Source of the DNA: an uncultured Prevotellaceae bacterium
GTDB taxonomy: Bacteria; Bacteroidota; Bacteroidia; Bacteroidales; Bacteroidaceae
Assembly: GCA_947169245.1 (NCBI GenBank)
Contig: CAMVPA010000020.1
Span: 1-57,545, forward strand
Reading direction: 5' to 3'
DNA length: 57,545 bases
How positions within the stretch are numbered: the first letter of the stretch is position 1; each line of letters begins with the position of its first letter. Of this stretch, positions 41,574 to 49,809 are shown piece after piece. Under the pieces are notes generated by a model. It did no database searches, had not been told where the DNA came from, and worked only from the letters and a program-made list of their open reading frames with translations. Position numbers and translations under genes: made by a program.

Positions 41574-42800
41574 CTATGCAGCCTTTTGCAGAACAACCTT
41601 GTAATAGGAGATTCCCCCTCGGTCAGTACAAGAATAGTCCATAGCCCTTAGTGCCCTTCCTATCTCAATCTTCGAGTGATGGGTATTTGGCACCGACGGG
41701 TACTTGGCTCGGATGATGGCCAGCATCTGAGTGCTGTTCATCGCAGCACCAGCCTCGTTCTCTTCCGGCTTGCGGAAGCAGACCTCCACCATCTCGCTGA
41801 TGTCCTTCTTCTCCATGTACTCCAGATTGAGCTGCTGGATGCGCGTCACCTCCTCGTTGTTGAACCAGTAAGGCGACTTCAGTTCACGCAGTTCATAGAC
41901 TATCTGGGCATAGAGCTGGTCGTAGTCAATCTCGCCCGTGTTGTCGATGAACAGACCGTTGGGAATGGTCATGCAGATATAACGGCGCGAGCCCGTCTCG
42001 TCCTTCAGCGGATGCGGATTGTTGGTCGTAGCCACGAACGAGGCATAACGTGGACGGTCTTCCTGCGAGGCACCATAGATGGGGCGTCCGTTGACCTTCG
42101 ACTTCGAGAGTGTCTGCTTCAGCGCACTCTGCTGCGAGGGACGGATGGCATCCAGCTCGTCGAGGTTCACCAGCAGGTTGTTCGTCAGAGCCATCTCCTT
42201 GTCGAACTTGTTCGAGAGGTTCAGGTGGTCCAGATAGTACTGGCGCAGGTGCTGGGGCAGCAGGCGGTTGAAGAACGTCGTCTTACCACAACCCTGGGCA
42301 CCAATCAGCGTCGGTACACATTCATTGCCGTGCAGTGTGTCCATCTGCAGCCAGTGAGCCACAGCCGAACGAATCCAGATGGTCAGGAACGACAAGTGCT
42401 CAGAGCTGAGTCCCGGCAGGCGGCTGAAGAGCTGCGCCACGTGGTTCTGTCCGTCCCACTGCGGCAGCTGCGAGAGGTAGTCGGCGATGGGGTCGTATGC
42501 GCGTACCTCTTCCGACTGTACCAGCAGCTGAATCTCCGACTTCGGATTACACTCCTCGTCGAGTCCTTCGCGCATGGCCCGGATGACGATGCTGTTCAGC
42601 GCCAGATCCGTCAGCGGTCGCCAGCGCTGGTCGCTGTCGGCTACCGTCTCGTCGATGCTCGACTTGGTTACAAATTCTACCTTCCCGTTCAGCTGGTTGC
42701 GACGGAAGAGGTAATTCTCCTTGAGGAACTGCTCGATGACGAGCATGCCTCCCTCTGGGGCGCTTTCAGCCCCTGTGCTTTTTACGTTTTCATTTTCCAT
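41574..42800 (-). CDS. VapE-domain P-loop helicase/primase-like protein
   Basis: 408 residues from ATG 42800. The central VapE-type ATPase has LPQWDGQNHVAQLFSRLPGL, Walker A LIGAQGCGKTTFFNRL (about 185-200), Walker B-like NNLLVNLDEL, and the sensor segment ASFVATTNNPHPLKDETGSR. The C-terminal region (about 320-408) resembles DUF3874. In mobile elements, VapE proteins work in replication next to primases. No primase, integrase or capsid gene is nearby; instead the gene sits alone between long inverted repeats. The 11 upstream codons from a TTG are not needed. Confidence 0.82.
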   Translation of the reverse strand: MENENVKSTGAESAPEGGMLVIEQFLKENYLFRRNQLNGKVEFVTKSSIDETVADSDQRWRPLTDLALNSIVIRAMREGLDEECNPKSEIQLLVQSEEVRAYDPIADYLSQLPQWDGQNHVAQLFSRLPGLSSEHLSFLTIWIRSAVAHWLQMDTLHGNECVPTLIGAQGCGKTTFFNRLLPQHLRQYYLDHLNLSNKFDKEMALTNNLLVNLDELDAIRPSQQSALKQTLSKSKVNGRPIYGASQEDRPRYASFVATTNNPHPLKDETGSRRYICMTIPNGLFIDNTGEIDYDQLYAQIVYELRELKSPYWFNNEEVTRIQQLNLEYMEKKDISEMVEVCFRKPEENEAGAAMNSTQMLAIIRAKYPSVPNTHHSKIEIGRALRAMDYSCTDRGGISYYKVVLQKAA

Positions 42801-42900
42801 GCTGTTAGTTTTTTTAGTTGTTTGTGTTGACAATGGTTGACTAATAAGTGTTTCTCATAGCTCCCAAATGTCACTGTTTTTTCATTCTCTAATGATACTG

Positions 42901-42931
42901 CAAAGATACAAAATTTTCGTGAGCTGTGCAA
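42901..42931 (-). promoter_or_regulatory. Promoter of the VapE gene
   Basis: Minus-strand TTG (42929-42931), 20 bp, TATCTTTG (42901-42908), inside the element. Confidence 0.75.
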
Positions 42932-43016
42932 TAGGCTAAGGCTAAAAAAGTGCTAAAAAAACAAGCGTTTCTCCGTTCTATACATATATTAACAGTCGGC
43001 TTCCGAGAACGACAAA

Positions 43017-43102
43017 AATGAGGGGTTGAAGTGGGGTCAGAGTGGGGTTGAAGGCCTTCAACCCCTCATCACCAAACGCCCATCTACAGGGCGTTTCAGA
43101 AG
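43017..43102 (-). repeat. Right inverted repeat of the VapE element
   Basis: Inverse copy of 41441-41515. It includes a perfect 22-bp palindrome centred on GGCC (43044-43065) and the hairpin AACGCCC/GGGCGTT (43075-43095). Just outside, GTGGGGTTGTGGGGTTG gives two tandem units, so the arrangement of units around the core matches the 97-bp repeats. Confidence 0.82.
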
Positions 43103-43130
43103 AGACAGTGGGGTTGTGGGGTTGAGAGCC

Positions 43131-43190
43131 GAGTATTTTCAAATAGTCATGGAGTATTTCGAAATAGTCGTGGAGTATTTTCAAATAGTC
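43131..43190. repeat. Three 21-bp iteron-like repeats
   Basis: GAGTATTTTCAAATAGTCATG, its variant with TTTCGAAA in the centre, and a third copy lie head to tail with 21-bp period. Each is nearly palindromic around TATTT..AAATA. They adjoin the right end of the VapE element, like iterons of a replication origin or a phased operator array. Confidence 0.7.
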
Positions 43191-43209
43191 GGCCCCTCAG
43201 AAACGAAAG

Positions 43210-43240
43210 AAGCCGCCGCAGAAATCTGCGACGGCTTTTT
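43210..43240. terminator. Bidirectional terminator
   Basis: AAGCCGCCGCAGA and TCTGCGACGGCTT form a hairpin with TTTTT on the plus strand. For the minus-strand lipoprotein gene the exit is T-rich with interruptions. Confidence 0.7.
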
Positions 43241-43262
43241 GGTATTTTAGAATCCGTTGGGA

Positions 43263-45251
43263 TTACTCTGTCTTACCGTTGATGGAATAGACGTAAGCCT
43301 TCTTTGAAGACGTCTCATAGGTCGTTTTATACTTCGTCACTTTGCCGCAGAGCACGACCTCGTCGCCTTCGGCAATCTGGCCCATGCCTTCAGTCCACTC
43401 CTTGTTGCCAAGCCAGTAGACAGAGTATGCCTCGAAGTCCTTGGCGGGGTCGTCGTTGAAGACACCATCCTCGGAGATCCAGAAGATGGCCGTGTGATAC
43501 TGCTCGCTGAAGGCCGACTGAATCTTCGACACCTTACCCTTGACGTAGACGTCGTCCTTGCCACCCTCGTCGATGTACTTGATGACCTCGGCCACGGTGA
43601 AAGGATTGTTGACAGTGCCAGGGGCATTGTCGGCCTTGGCCTTCTCGTGCGAGAAGTACATGCCGACAGCCTCGACCAGTCCCTTGTAGGTCGTCTTGTA
43701 GGCTACGATCGTCAGGTTGTCGCCGAAGTCGATGCCCAGGCCTCCAAACTGACCCTTGGCACCACCCCAGCCCAAGGTTACGCCATAGACGTAGACTGAA
43801 CCGGTAGCGTCGGTCAGGTTGAAGTTACCGTACTGCGTGACATCGTTCTTGGTTCCATCCTCAGTAGCTTCGCTGACAACACCAGAGATCATGTAGTACT
43901 TCTCCTTGTCGTCGGCAACCTCGCGGAACTGAGCGATGGTGACGGTCTCAACAGAATACTTGAGGGCCTCGAACGTGCCGCTGGTCAGCTGCGGGTTGTC
44001 GTTGTAAGCACCACGCTTGCCGACAACGGTCACGACATCGCCCACCTTGGCGCCCGACTCCTTGAAGCCGGCTGCACGGTAGACCAGAGCCGTTCCCGTG
44101 TGGTCTGTCACGTAGAAGCTCTGTCCCTGGCTGTCGCTGGCATAGAGCTCGGTGACGATACCCGTCACACGATACTGTGTGTCGCCAACCTGAGCAGCCA
44201 GGAAGTCGCTGACTGAAACCTCGAGGATAGCTCCCTTCTGAGAGATGGTGGTCTCGGCGCTATACACCTTACCAGTGGTGTCGGTAGTCTTGAACGTGAC
44301 GGTGGTCGAACGGTCGCCGCCAGTGTTGGGAGCAGCCTTGAACTTCACGCTCATGTTGTTGCCGTCGGTTGTGATACCTGCAACGGAGAGCCAGCTCTGA
44401 GCCTCAGCGGGGATGTCGATGGTGATGCCAGCACCCTTGCTGACGACGGCTGCCGTCGTGATGCCGCCTTCGAGAGGCAACTCGGTAACATCAAGGGAAT
44501 CGACCTTGATGAGCGATGGTGTAAAGGAGATAACCTCGCAGGTGCCCTGCTTGGTCTCAGGCGTATTGCCACCATAGTTGATGAGAACGCCCTTGATGAC
44601 GAGCTCGTCACCGACGGAGAACTCATTGCCCTTGGTGAAATTGTCGCCGTTAAGCCACTTGCCACGATAGATCTCCAGCCAAGTTCCATCTTTGTAGGTG
44701 CCGTCGTCGGAGATGTAGTAGGTGGCGTTGCCATACTGCGGACTAATCTCAACAATCTTGCAGACGATACCCTTCACATAGAGAGCGGCCTCGCCCTGTG
44801 TACCTGCATTAATCAGATTAAGGGCCTCGGTGACAGTCAGCAGTACGGGTTCCGTCTCCTCAGCATACTGCAGGACGTTGATGCGCTGCGTCTTACCGCC
44901 GCAGCTGATCTGCAACTCACACTCGCGGGCTGCATCGGTGGCATCAGCGCGGAACGTGATCTCAGTAGTGCCGGCAGCACCCTGAGCGGCGCTGACAGTG
45001 AGCCACTGCGGTGTAGCGGCAATGATGGTGTCCTTGCCCTGAATCCACTGCTGCTGAGCCAGAGACCAGTCGGCTTTGGCGGTCAGGGTAATGGTAGCCG
45101 AGCCACCAGCCTGTGGTATGGCCACGTAAGAAGACGACACACGCACCTCATCAAGATAGGTGGGATCCTGGTCGTCGGTGCAGCTGGTAAATGCTGCGGC
45201 AATGCCGCAACTAATCAGACAGCCACAGAAAAGCTTCAATATCTTGTTCAT
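43263..45251 (-). CDS. BACON-domain lipoprotein with repeated OB-fold-like domains
   Basis: 662 residues. A lipoprotein signal ends AAAFTSC, lipidated Cys about residue 24. A BACON-like domain (about 38-130) has VSSSYVAIPQAGGSATITLT and WLTVSAAQGAAG. A second Ig/BACON-like domain is around 255-340 (WLSVAGITTDGNN). At least three OB-fold-like modules of the DUF6359 or nucleotide-binding type follow the pattern LYVKGIVCKIVEIS and YYISDDGTYKDG; the last has VYVKGKVSKIQSAF and IFWISEDGVF. It probably sits on the outer membrane surface and partners the TonB-dependent receptor 30 bp upstream. Confidence 0.8.
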   Translation of the reverse strand: MNKILKLFCGCLISCGIAAAFTSCTDDQDPTYLDEVRVSSSYVAIPQAGGSATITLTAKADWSLAQQQWIQGKDTIIAATPQWLTVSAAQGAAGTTEITFRADATDAARECELQISCGGKTQRINVLQYAEETEPVLLTVTEALNLINAGTQGEAALYVKGIVCKIVEISPQYGNATYYISDDGTYKDGTWLEIYRGKWLNGDNFTKGNEFSVGDELVIKGVLINYGGNTPETKQGTCEVISFTPSLIKVDSLDVTELPLEGGITTAAVVSKGAGITIDIPAEAQSWLSVAGITTDGNNMSVKFKAAPNTGGDRSTTVTFKTTDTTGKVYSAETTISQKGAILEVSVSDFLAAQVGDTQYRVTGIVTELYASDSQGQSFYVTDHTGTALVYRAAGFKESGAKVGDVVTVVGKRGAYNDNPQLTSGTFEALKYSVETVTIAQFREVADDKEKYYMISGVVSEATEDGTKNDVTQYGNFNLTDATGSVYVYGVTLGWGGAKGQFGGLGIDFGDNLTIVAYKTTYKGLVEAVGMYFSHEKAKADNAPGTVNNPFTVAEVIKYIDEGGKDDVYVKGKVSKIQSAFSEQYHTAIFWISEDGVFNDDPAKDFEAYSVYWLGNKEWTEGMGQIAEGDEVVLCGKVTKYKTTYETSSKKAYVYSINGKTE

Positions 45252-45281
45252 AATCTTCTGTTTACGATGTTCGCTATTCTA

Positions 45282-48200
45282 TTAATTAAAGATGTACTTG
45301 ATACCGATAGAGGCATACCAGCACTGGCCGAGCGTGTGGTAGGACTGCCAGGGTTTCGTGTTGCCGTTGATCTTCTTCGGTGTGGAGAAGGTAGCATAGC
45401 CGTCGGCATCAACACCCTCGTACTTCAGGATGCTGGAGTACTGGGCACCGTTCTGCGGTGTCGTGCTGTAGTCCAGGTTGGCAAGCTTGCTCACACCCCA
45501 CGACGAGTTGAAGAAGTTCAGCACGTTCTTCATGTCGAACGAGAGCTGCAGCGTGTGCTTGGTCTTACCGAAGTCGACTTTGAAGTCGTGCTTGTAGCCG
45601 AAGTCAATACGGTGTACCCAAGGAGTATAGACGCTGTAAGCCTCGGTGTACTTGCCCTGACGGCTGCTCAGGTAGTCGTTGTTGTGGACGAAGTCCATGA
45701 AGCGGTCGCGGTCGTCGTCGCTGACGAAGCGGAACTCACGGTTAGCCACCTGCTGATCGGTAGGAATGTAGACCAGGTCGTAGTTGTAGGAGTCACCGTT
45801 CATGTCGTTGACCATGATGTAAGAGGTGTTGTAGCCGCCACGCCATGTCTCGTAGATGAACGAGTAGTGGTTGTTCGAGTTGTCATGAATGGTAGCGCTG
45901 GCCACGAAGCGGTCGGGAGTGACCCACTGCGAGTTGTGCAGCTTGATGTTGTTCGGTCCCTCGACGGTAGGCACATAGTAGAAGGCCGACTCGGCATCGT
46001 TACCGGGCATGCCCGTCAGTTCCTTGTTCACGGTGTGGGTGTAGGCAGCCATCAGGCTCATCCACTCGGCAGGCTGTGCATTCAGCGTGATGTTGCCCGT
46101 CCAGCCGTAGCCCTTCGAAGTGTTCTCAAGGACGAAGGCCGGCTTATTGCTGCGGTAGCTTGCAGGATAGATGGGACGGTTGTCGGCACCGTTGAAGCGT
46201 GCAAAGCCACCCACTTCGGGTGTTGACCAGTCAGAGATATAGACAGCGTTGATGGTCTTGTTGAAGATGAACTCACCAGTCAGCGTGAGGGGGAACGACA
46301 CGGGAATCTGGTAGTCGACAGCGATGCTCGTCTTCCATACCTGAGGCATCTTGAAGTCGGTGTTCACGGCTGCAATGGCATCGGGTAGCACGCCCTGGTC
46401 GGGAGTGATGTCGGCAGGATAGCCCAGCTCAACGAGCTTGTTATACAGGGCCTCGATAGTGGCGTTACCATTGGCGTCGGTCACAAGACTACCCTTGAAG
46501 TTCGGGTCTTTCGTGACATTACCGGTGAAGGTATTCATAGTGAATCCCTTGGTCTTGGCGTTGGCACTGTTCACCATGGCACGGTTCTGCACCATACCAC
46601 CGTTAGTGGGCATGTTGGTGAAGAACACCAAAGGCAGACGACCGCTGAACAGACCAGTACCACCACGCACCTTCAAAGACTTGTCGCCAAAGACATCATA
46701 GGTGAAGCCCAGACGGGGAGAGAAGGTGAGTTTCGAGTCGGGCCACGTGCCAGTATCGATATGGCGTCCGTTATAGTCCAGAGCCAGAATAGCATTGTTG
46801 GTCATCAGGTCGCTGTTGTCGAAGAAGAGACCGTCGATACGCAGACCGAGTGTCAGCTTCAGCTTGTCGTCAACGTTCCACTCGTCCTGTGCATATGCGC
46901 TCACCTTATTATATGTAACGCGAGCAGCGGGATTCGCCTCGCCACCATAGCCATAGGTAAGGTTCACGATTTCAGGAGCTGCGCCAGTGAGGAAGTCCTC
47001 GAGCGACGTGTAGCGATAATAGCCGGTACCGCTACGCTGGTAAGCATTGTCGGCCATCTGGTGCTCGAAGCTCAGACCGCCCATGATCTTGTGCCTGCCC
47101 ATATAATAGGTGATATCGTCCTTGGCGTTCCACACAGTATTGTGGACACCGTTGTTCCATGTAAACAGCTCATAGCCCAACGATATGTAGTTGTCGTTGT
47201 CCTTCAGAATGTCGATGAAGGGGAACGTTGAAGAGTCTGAGCCACGGACGTCGTCCAGCTTTGAGTAAGTTGCCAGGAACTGGTTCGAGAGCTTCTCGCT
47301 CAGACGGCTGTTGAAGTCGATTGACCACGACTTCACGTCGTTGTCCTGCGAGTAGAGACTGTTGGCATACGCCATCGAAGCCTTTGACAGACGGCTGCTG
47401 GACATACGCGAGCCACCGTCCATAGACGATGCGTTGGTCGGTTTCCAGGCAATGTTCTTCGTGTAGTTGTAGCGCAGGGCCAGATGATGTTTGTCGGTGA
47501 TGTTCCAGTCCAGACGAACCAACAGCTTCTTGTTGCTGTTCTCGGCAGGATAGTCGGTATAGGAACCGGTGTCGTAGCCGTACTTCTCGCGAACGAAGTC
47601 CTTCACAGTCTGCAGGTCGGCCAGCGTTGTGCGCGAAATATAATTGTCGGGATCAGCAGGATGATCGTCATCGGAACCGCGCCAGCGGTTGACCACGGTA
47701 GGAGTCTTCTCCATTTCGCCATTGACGAAGAAGAAAAGCTTGTTCTTGATGATGGGACCGCCGAGGGTCAAGCCATAGATGGTGTTCTGATCCTTCTCGC
47801 GAGCACCAGAGATTTGCTCACGGTCCACGGCGTCGCCTTGCATCTGCTCGTTCTTATGATAGATGTATGCAGAACCCTTGAAGGTGTTCGTACCCGACTT
47901 GGTGATAGCATTCACGCCACCACCGATGAAGTTGGTCTGGCGAACGTCAAACGGCGAGATGACCACCTGCATTTCCTCGATGGCATCAATAGAGATGGGG
48001 TTGCCACCGCCGGGCAGACCAGCTGACAGGCCGAAGTTGTTGTTGAAGTTGGCACCGTCGACAGTGAAGTTACCAAGACGACCGTCAGTACCGGCAAAGC
48101 TCATGCCGCTGCCACCATAGGGCGACAGACGCGTAATGTCCGTCAGATTACGATTCACCGTAGGCATGTTGATAATCTGCTGCGAGTTGATGTTAGTCGA

Positions 48201-48608
48201 AGCACCCGTCTTCTCGACTGTAAACTTCGAAGCTCTGCCGCTGACCACAACCTCACCAAGCTCGTTGGCATTCTCCGTAATCCAGACATTCAGGTTGTAA
48301 GTCTCAGCCAGCTGGAGCATGACGCCCTTGATGGTCTTGTTCTGGTAGCCAATGTAGCTGACGGTCACCTCGTAAGGGCCACCGGTACGCATACCTTGGA
48401 TAGAGAAACGACCCGTCGTGTTGGTCACTGCGGTGTAGCGCGTACCTGAGGGGGTATGCACTGCGACGACAGTGGCACCGATCACTTCCTCGCCAGACTG
48501 ACTGTCGAAGGTCACTTTACCAGCCATGCTCGATGTCGTGATTTGCGCCATAGCTGTCAACGAGAGTGTCAACAGCAAAGACACCAGAAAGAACAATCTT
48601 TTCTGCAT
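45282..48608 (-). CDS. Oar-like TonB-dependent receptor
   Basis: 1108 residues: a signal peptide (RLFFLVSLLLTLSLTAMA), a CarboxypepD_reg domain (about 28-115), a plug domain with MPTVNRNLTDITRLSPYGGS (about 150) and GGVNAITKSGTN, then a long barrel ending in an aromatic-terminated strand (YASIGIKYIFN). This is the Oar subfamily of TonB-dependent receptors. In Bacteroidetes they take up peptides or large ligands, but the ligand is unknown here. With the BACON lipoprotein downstream it forms a two-gene unit analogous to a SusC/SusD pair. Confidence 0.88.
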   Translation of the reverse strand: MQKRLFFLVSLLLTLSLTAMAQITTSSMAGKVTFDSQSGEEVIGATVVAVHTPSGTRYTAVTNTTGRFSIQGMRTGGPYEVTVSYIGYQNKTIKGVMLQLAETYNLNVWITENANELGEVVVSGRASKFTVEKTGASTNINSQQIINMPTVNRNLTDITRLSPYGGSGMSFAGTDGRLGNFTVDGANFNNNFGLSAGLPGGGNPISIDAIEEMQVVISPFDVRQTNFIGGGVNAITKSGTNTFKGSAYIYHKNEQMQGDAVDREQISGAREKDQNTIYGLTLGGPIIKNKLFFFVNGEMEKTPTVVNRWRGSDDDHPADPDNYISRTTLADLQTVKDFVREKYGYDTGSYTDYPAENSNKKLLVRLDWNITDKHHLALRYNYTKNIAWKPTNASSMDGGSRMSSSRLSKASMAYANSLYSQDNDVKSWSIDFNSRLSEKLSNQFLATYSKLDDVRGSDSSTFPFIDILKDNDNYISLGYELFTWNNGVHNTVWNAKDDITYYMGRHKIMGGLSFEHQMADNAYQRSGTGYYRYTSLEDFLTGAAPEIVNLTYGYGGEANPAARVTYNKVSAYAQDEWNVDDKLKLTLGLRIDGLFFDNSDLMTNNAILALDYNGRHIDTGTWPDSKLTFSPRLGFTYDVFGDKSLKVRGGTGLFSGRLPLVFFTNMPTNGGMVQNRAMVNSANAKTKGFTMNTFTGNVTKDPNFKGSLVTDANGNATIEALYNKLVELGYPADITPDQGVLPDAIAAVNTDFKMPQVWKTSIAVDYQIPVSFPLTLTGEFIFNKTINAVYISDWSTPEVGGFARFNGADNRPIYPASYRSNKPAFVLENTSKGYGWTGNITLNAQPAEWMSLMAAYTHTVNKELTGMPGNDAESAFYYVPTVEGPNNIKLHNSQWVTPDRFVASATIHDNSNNHYSFIYETWRGGYNTSYIMVNDMNGDSYNYDLVYIPTDQQVANREFRFVSDDDRDRFMDFVHNNDYLSSRQGKYTEAYSVYTPWVHRIDFGYKHDFKVDFGKTKHTLQLSFDMKNVLNFFNSSWGVSKLANLDYSTTPQNGAQYSSILKYEGVDADGYATFSTPKKINGNTKPWQSYHTLGQCWYASIGIKYIFN

Positions 48609-48671
48609 AGAATTAAGTAATTTAAATTAATGACTGCGGCGGCACTCGTCCGCCTTGTTTGTTTTCGAGTG

Positions 48672-48679
48672 CAAAGGTA
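48672..48679 (-). promoter_or_regulatory. -7 element upstream of the receptor gene
   Basis: TACCTTTG on the minus strand, 63 bp before the ATG. No clear TTG at the usual distance, so activation by a regulator is possible. Confidence 0.5.
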
Positions 48680-48810
48680 AGCAAAATATCTGGATTCCGC
48701 TCGAAAACAGCCAACTTTTTTAATGAAGGGTGTTTTTTCTGGATCGACTGGCTACTCTGGTGCATGGAGACCCTGCAGAATCTGGAGAATGTGCGATGAG
48801 CGTGAACAGC

Positions 48811-48894
48811 GGGGCCGCCGCAGACTTCCCAGGGGCCGCCGCAGACTTCCCAGGGGCCGCCGCAGAACGCTGGGAGGCCGCCGCAGGATGGCAA
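48811..48894. repeat. GC-rich 21-bp tandem repeat
   Basis: Four units of 21 bp. The first two are identical (GGGGCCGCCGCAGACTTCCC plus A); the third and fourth keep the core GGCCGCCGCAG. Short open frames through it give only repeat peptides and are probably not genes. Confidence 0.8.
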
Positions 48895-48930
48895 GGCAGC
48901 TGCGGGGGACGGTGCAAGATGGCAAGGAAT

Positions 48931-48953
48931 AAGGGGGACTTTGCGTCCCCCTT
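48931..48953. terminator. Hairpin in the receptor upstream region
   Basis: AAGGGGGAC (48931-48939) pairs with GTCCCCCTT (48945-48953). Strong 9-bp stem followed by A/T sequence; a possible terminator. Confidence 0.5.
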
Positions 48954-48983
48954 ATATATAGTTGTTAAACGCCCTTTTCACCC

Positions 48984-49048
48984 TCACTTCCTGCACTTCC
49001 CGCACCTGACGTAAGGCTGACGGGAGTGCAAGAAGTGCAAGAAGTGCG
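48984..49048. repeat. Inverted 9-bp repeat cluster (AAGTGCAAG type)
   Basis: CACTTCCTGCACTTCCCGCAC on one side faces GTGCAAGAAGTGCAAGAAGT on the other, around CCTGACGTAAGG. Tandem 9-mers, a palindromic centre and inverted 9-mers recall the plan of the 97-bp repeats, with another unit and another core. Confidence 0.55.
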
Positions 49049-49132
49049 GGCTCTTTCCGTTTTAGACTATCTGTGAGTAGTCTTCAAACCGGGTGTGTAC
49101 GGGAGCAGGTGCATAAGCTTGATCGGGAAAGA

Positions 49133-49780
49133 TTAGATATGAACCATTAATCCGAGATTAAACGATAGCCGAGAATAACCGAAAGACTCGTTATTCTTCT
49201 TGTAGTTACTGAATCCCTCGGGCTCAGAATAATAGGATGAACGGCTCTCAACCTCCAGTGCGAGGCCCAGATGCTTGTTCAGCAGGTACTCTACACTGGC
49301 AGCCGTCTTCATGGCAAAGCCACCTTGTCCTTCGCCAGCATCCGAATAGTGACCATAGCCTATGCCAAACATTGCCTTGAGCAGCCAGTTTCCGCCAACT
49401 GATCCGCCATAGATGAGATAAGGCAGCACGTAATCCAGCTTCAGTTCGCTCTCCGTGTTTCCATAGCCTATAGGGTAGCTCGCCTCGCTATGCTGATAGT
49501 CGACACCAATGCCGAAGCCATTGGCAAACACGCAGTTCAGTTCGCCCGTATAGCCCTGACTGCCTTTCCAAGAATACTCGCCAATAGGCGTGTAGACTTT
49601 GGAGGTCACCCAGCCGCCATTCACACCTAAACCCAGCGACACGTCAACATTCCTCTTCTGGTTGTCTTTCTTTACTAACTCTCTCTGAAACTCCTGATAC
49701 TCCTGAAAGTCCTGGGCGCTGGCTGTTGCACACACGCCACCAACCATTAGCGCCAATGCCAATCTTTTAATGTTTTTCAT
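49133..49780 (-). CDS. Small outer membrane beta-barrel protein
   Basis: 215 residues with signal peptide (KRLALALMVGGVCATASA). After a charged segment (FQEYQEFQRELVKKDNQKRN) the rest alternates hydrophobic and polar residues in strands, such as VDVSLGLGVNGGWV, NGFGIGVDYQH and LLKAMFGIGYGHYSDAG, ending SRLSFNLGLMVHI. This is the pattern of an 8-stranded barrel of the OmpA/PorT-like kind. No further function can be given. It lies 29 bp downstream of obg and may be read from the hpt-adk-obg operon. Confidence 0.7.
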   Translation of the reverse strand: MKNIKRLALALMVGGVCATASAQDFQEYQEFQRELVKKDNQKRNVDVSLGLGVNGGWVTSKVYTPIGEYSWKGSQGYTGELNCVFANGFGIGVDYQHSEASYPIGYGNTESELKLDYVLPYLIYGGSVGGNWLLKAMFGIGYGHYSDAGEGQGGFAMKTAASVEYLLNKHLGLALEVESRSSYYSEPEGFSNYKKNNESFGYSRLSFNLGLMVHI

Positions 49781-49809
49781 CTTGTTCTGTTTCTCTTATC
49801 TTTTCATAT

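Larger units (their letters stand above)
41441..43102. mobile_element. Candidate VapE-encoding element bounded by inverted repeats
   Basis: A single helicase/primase-like gene is enclosed by 75-86-bp inverted repeats that each contain several palindromes. No transposase or integrase is inside. The layout suggests a replicating or mobilised satellite, or a selfish gene whose product recognises the repeats. Element status is inferred from the symmetry. Confidence 0.55.

Noticed and set aside
43131..43190. CRISPR array
   Set aside because: Three units directly abut with no spacers, and no cas gene is near.
48723..49014. Short plus-strand frames through the 21-bp repeats
   Set aside because: They encode only repeat peptides (GRRR or GAAADFP units), have no consensus promoter and no recognisable domain.
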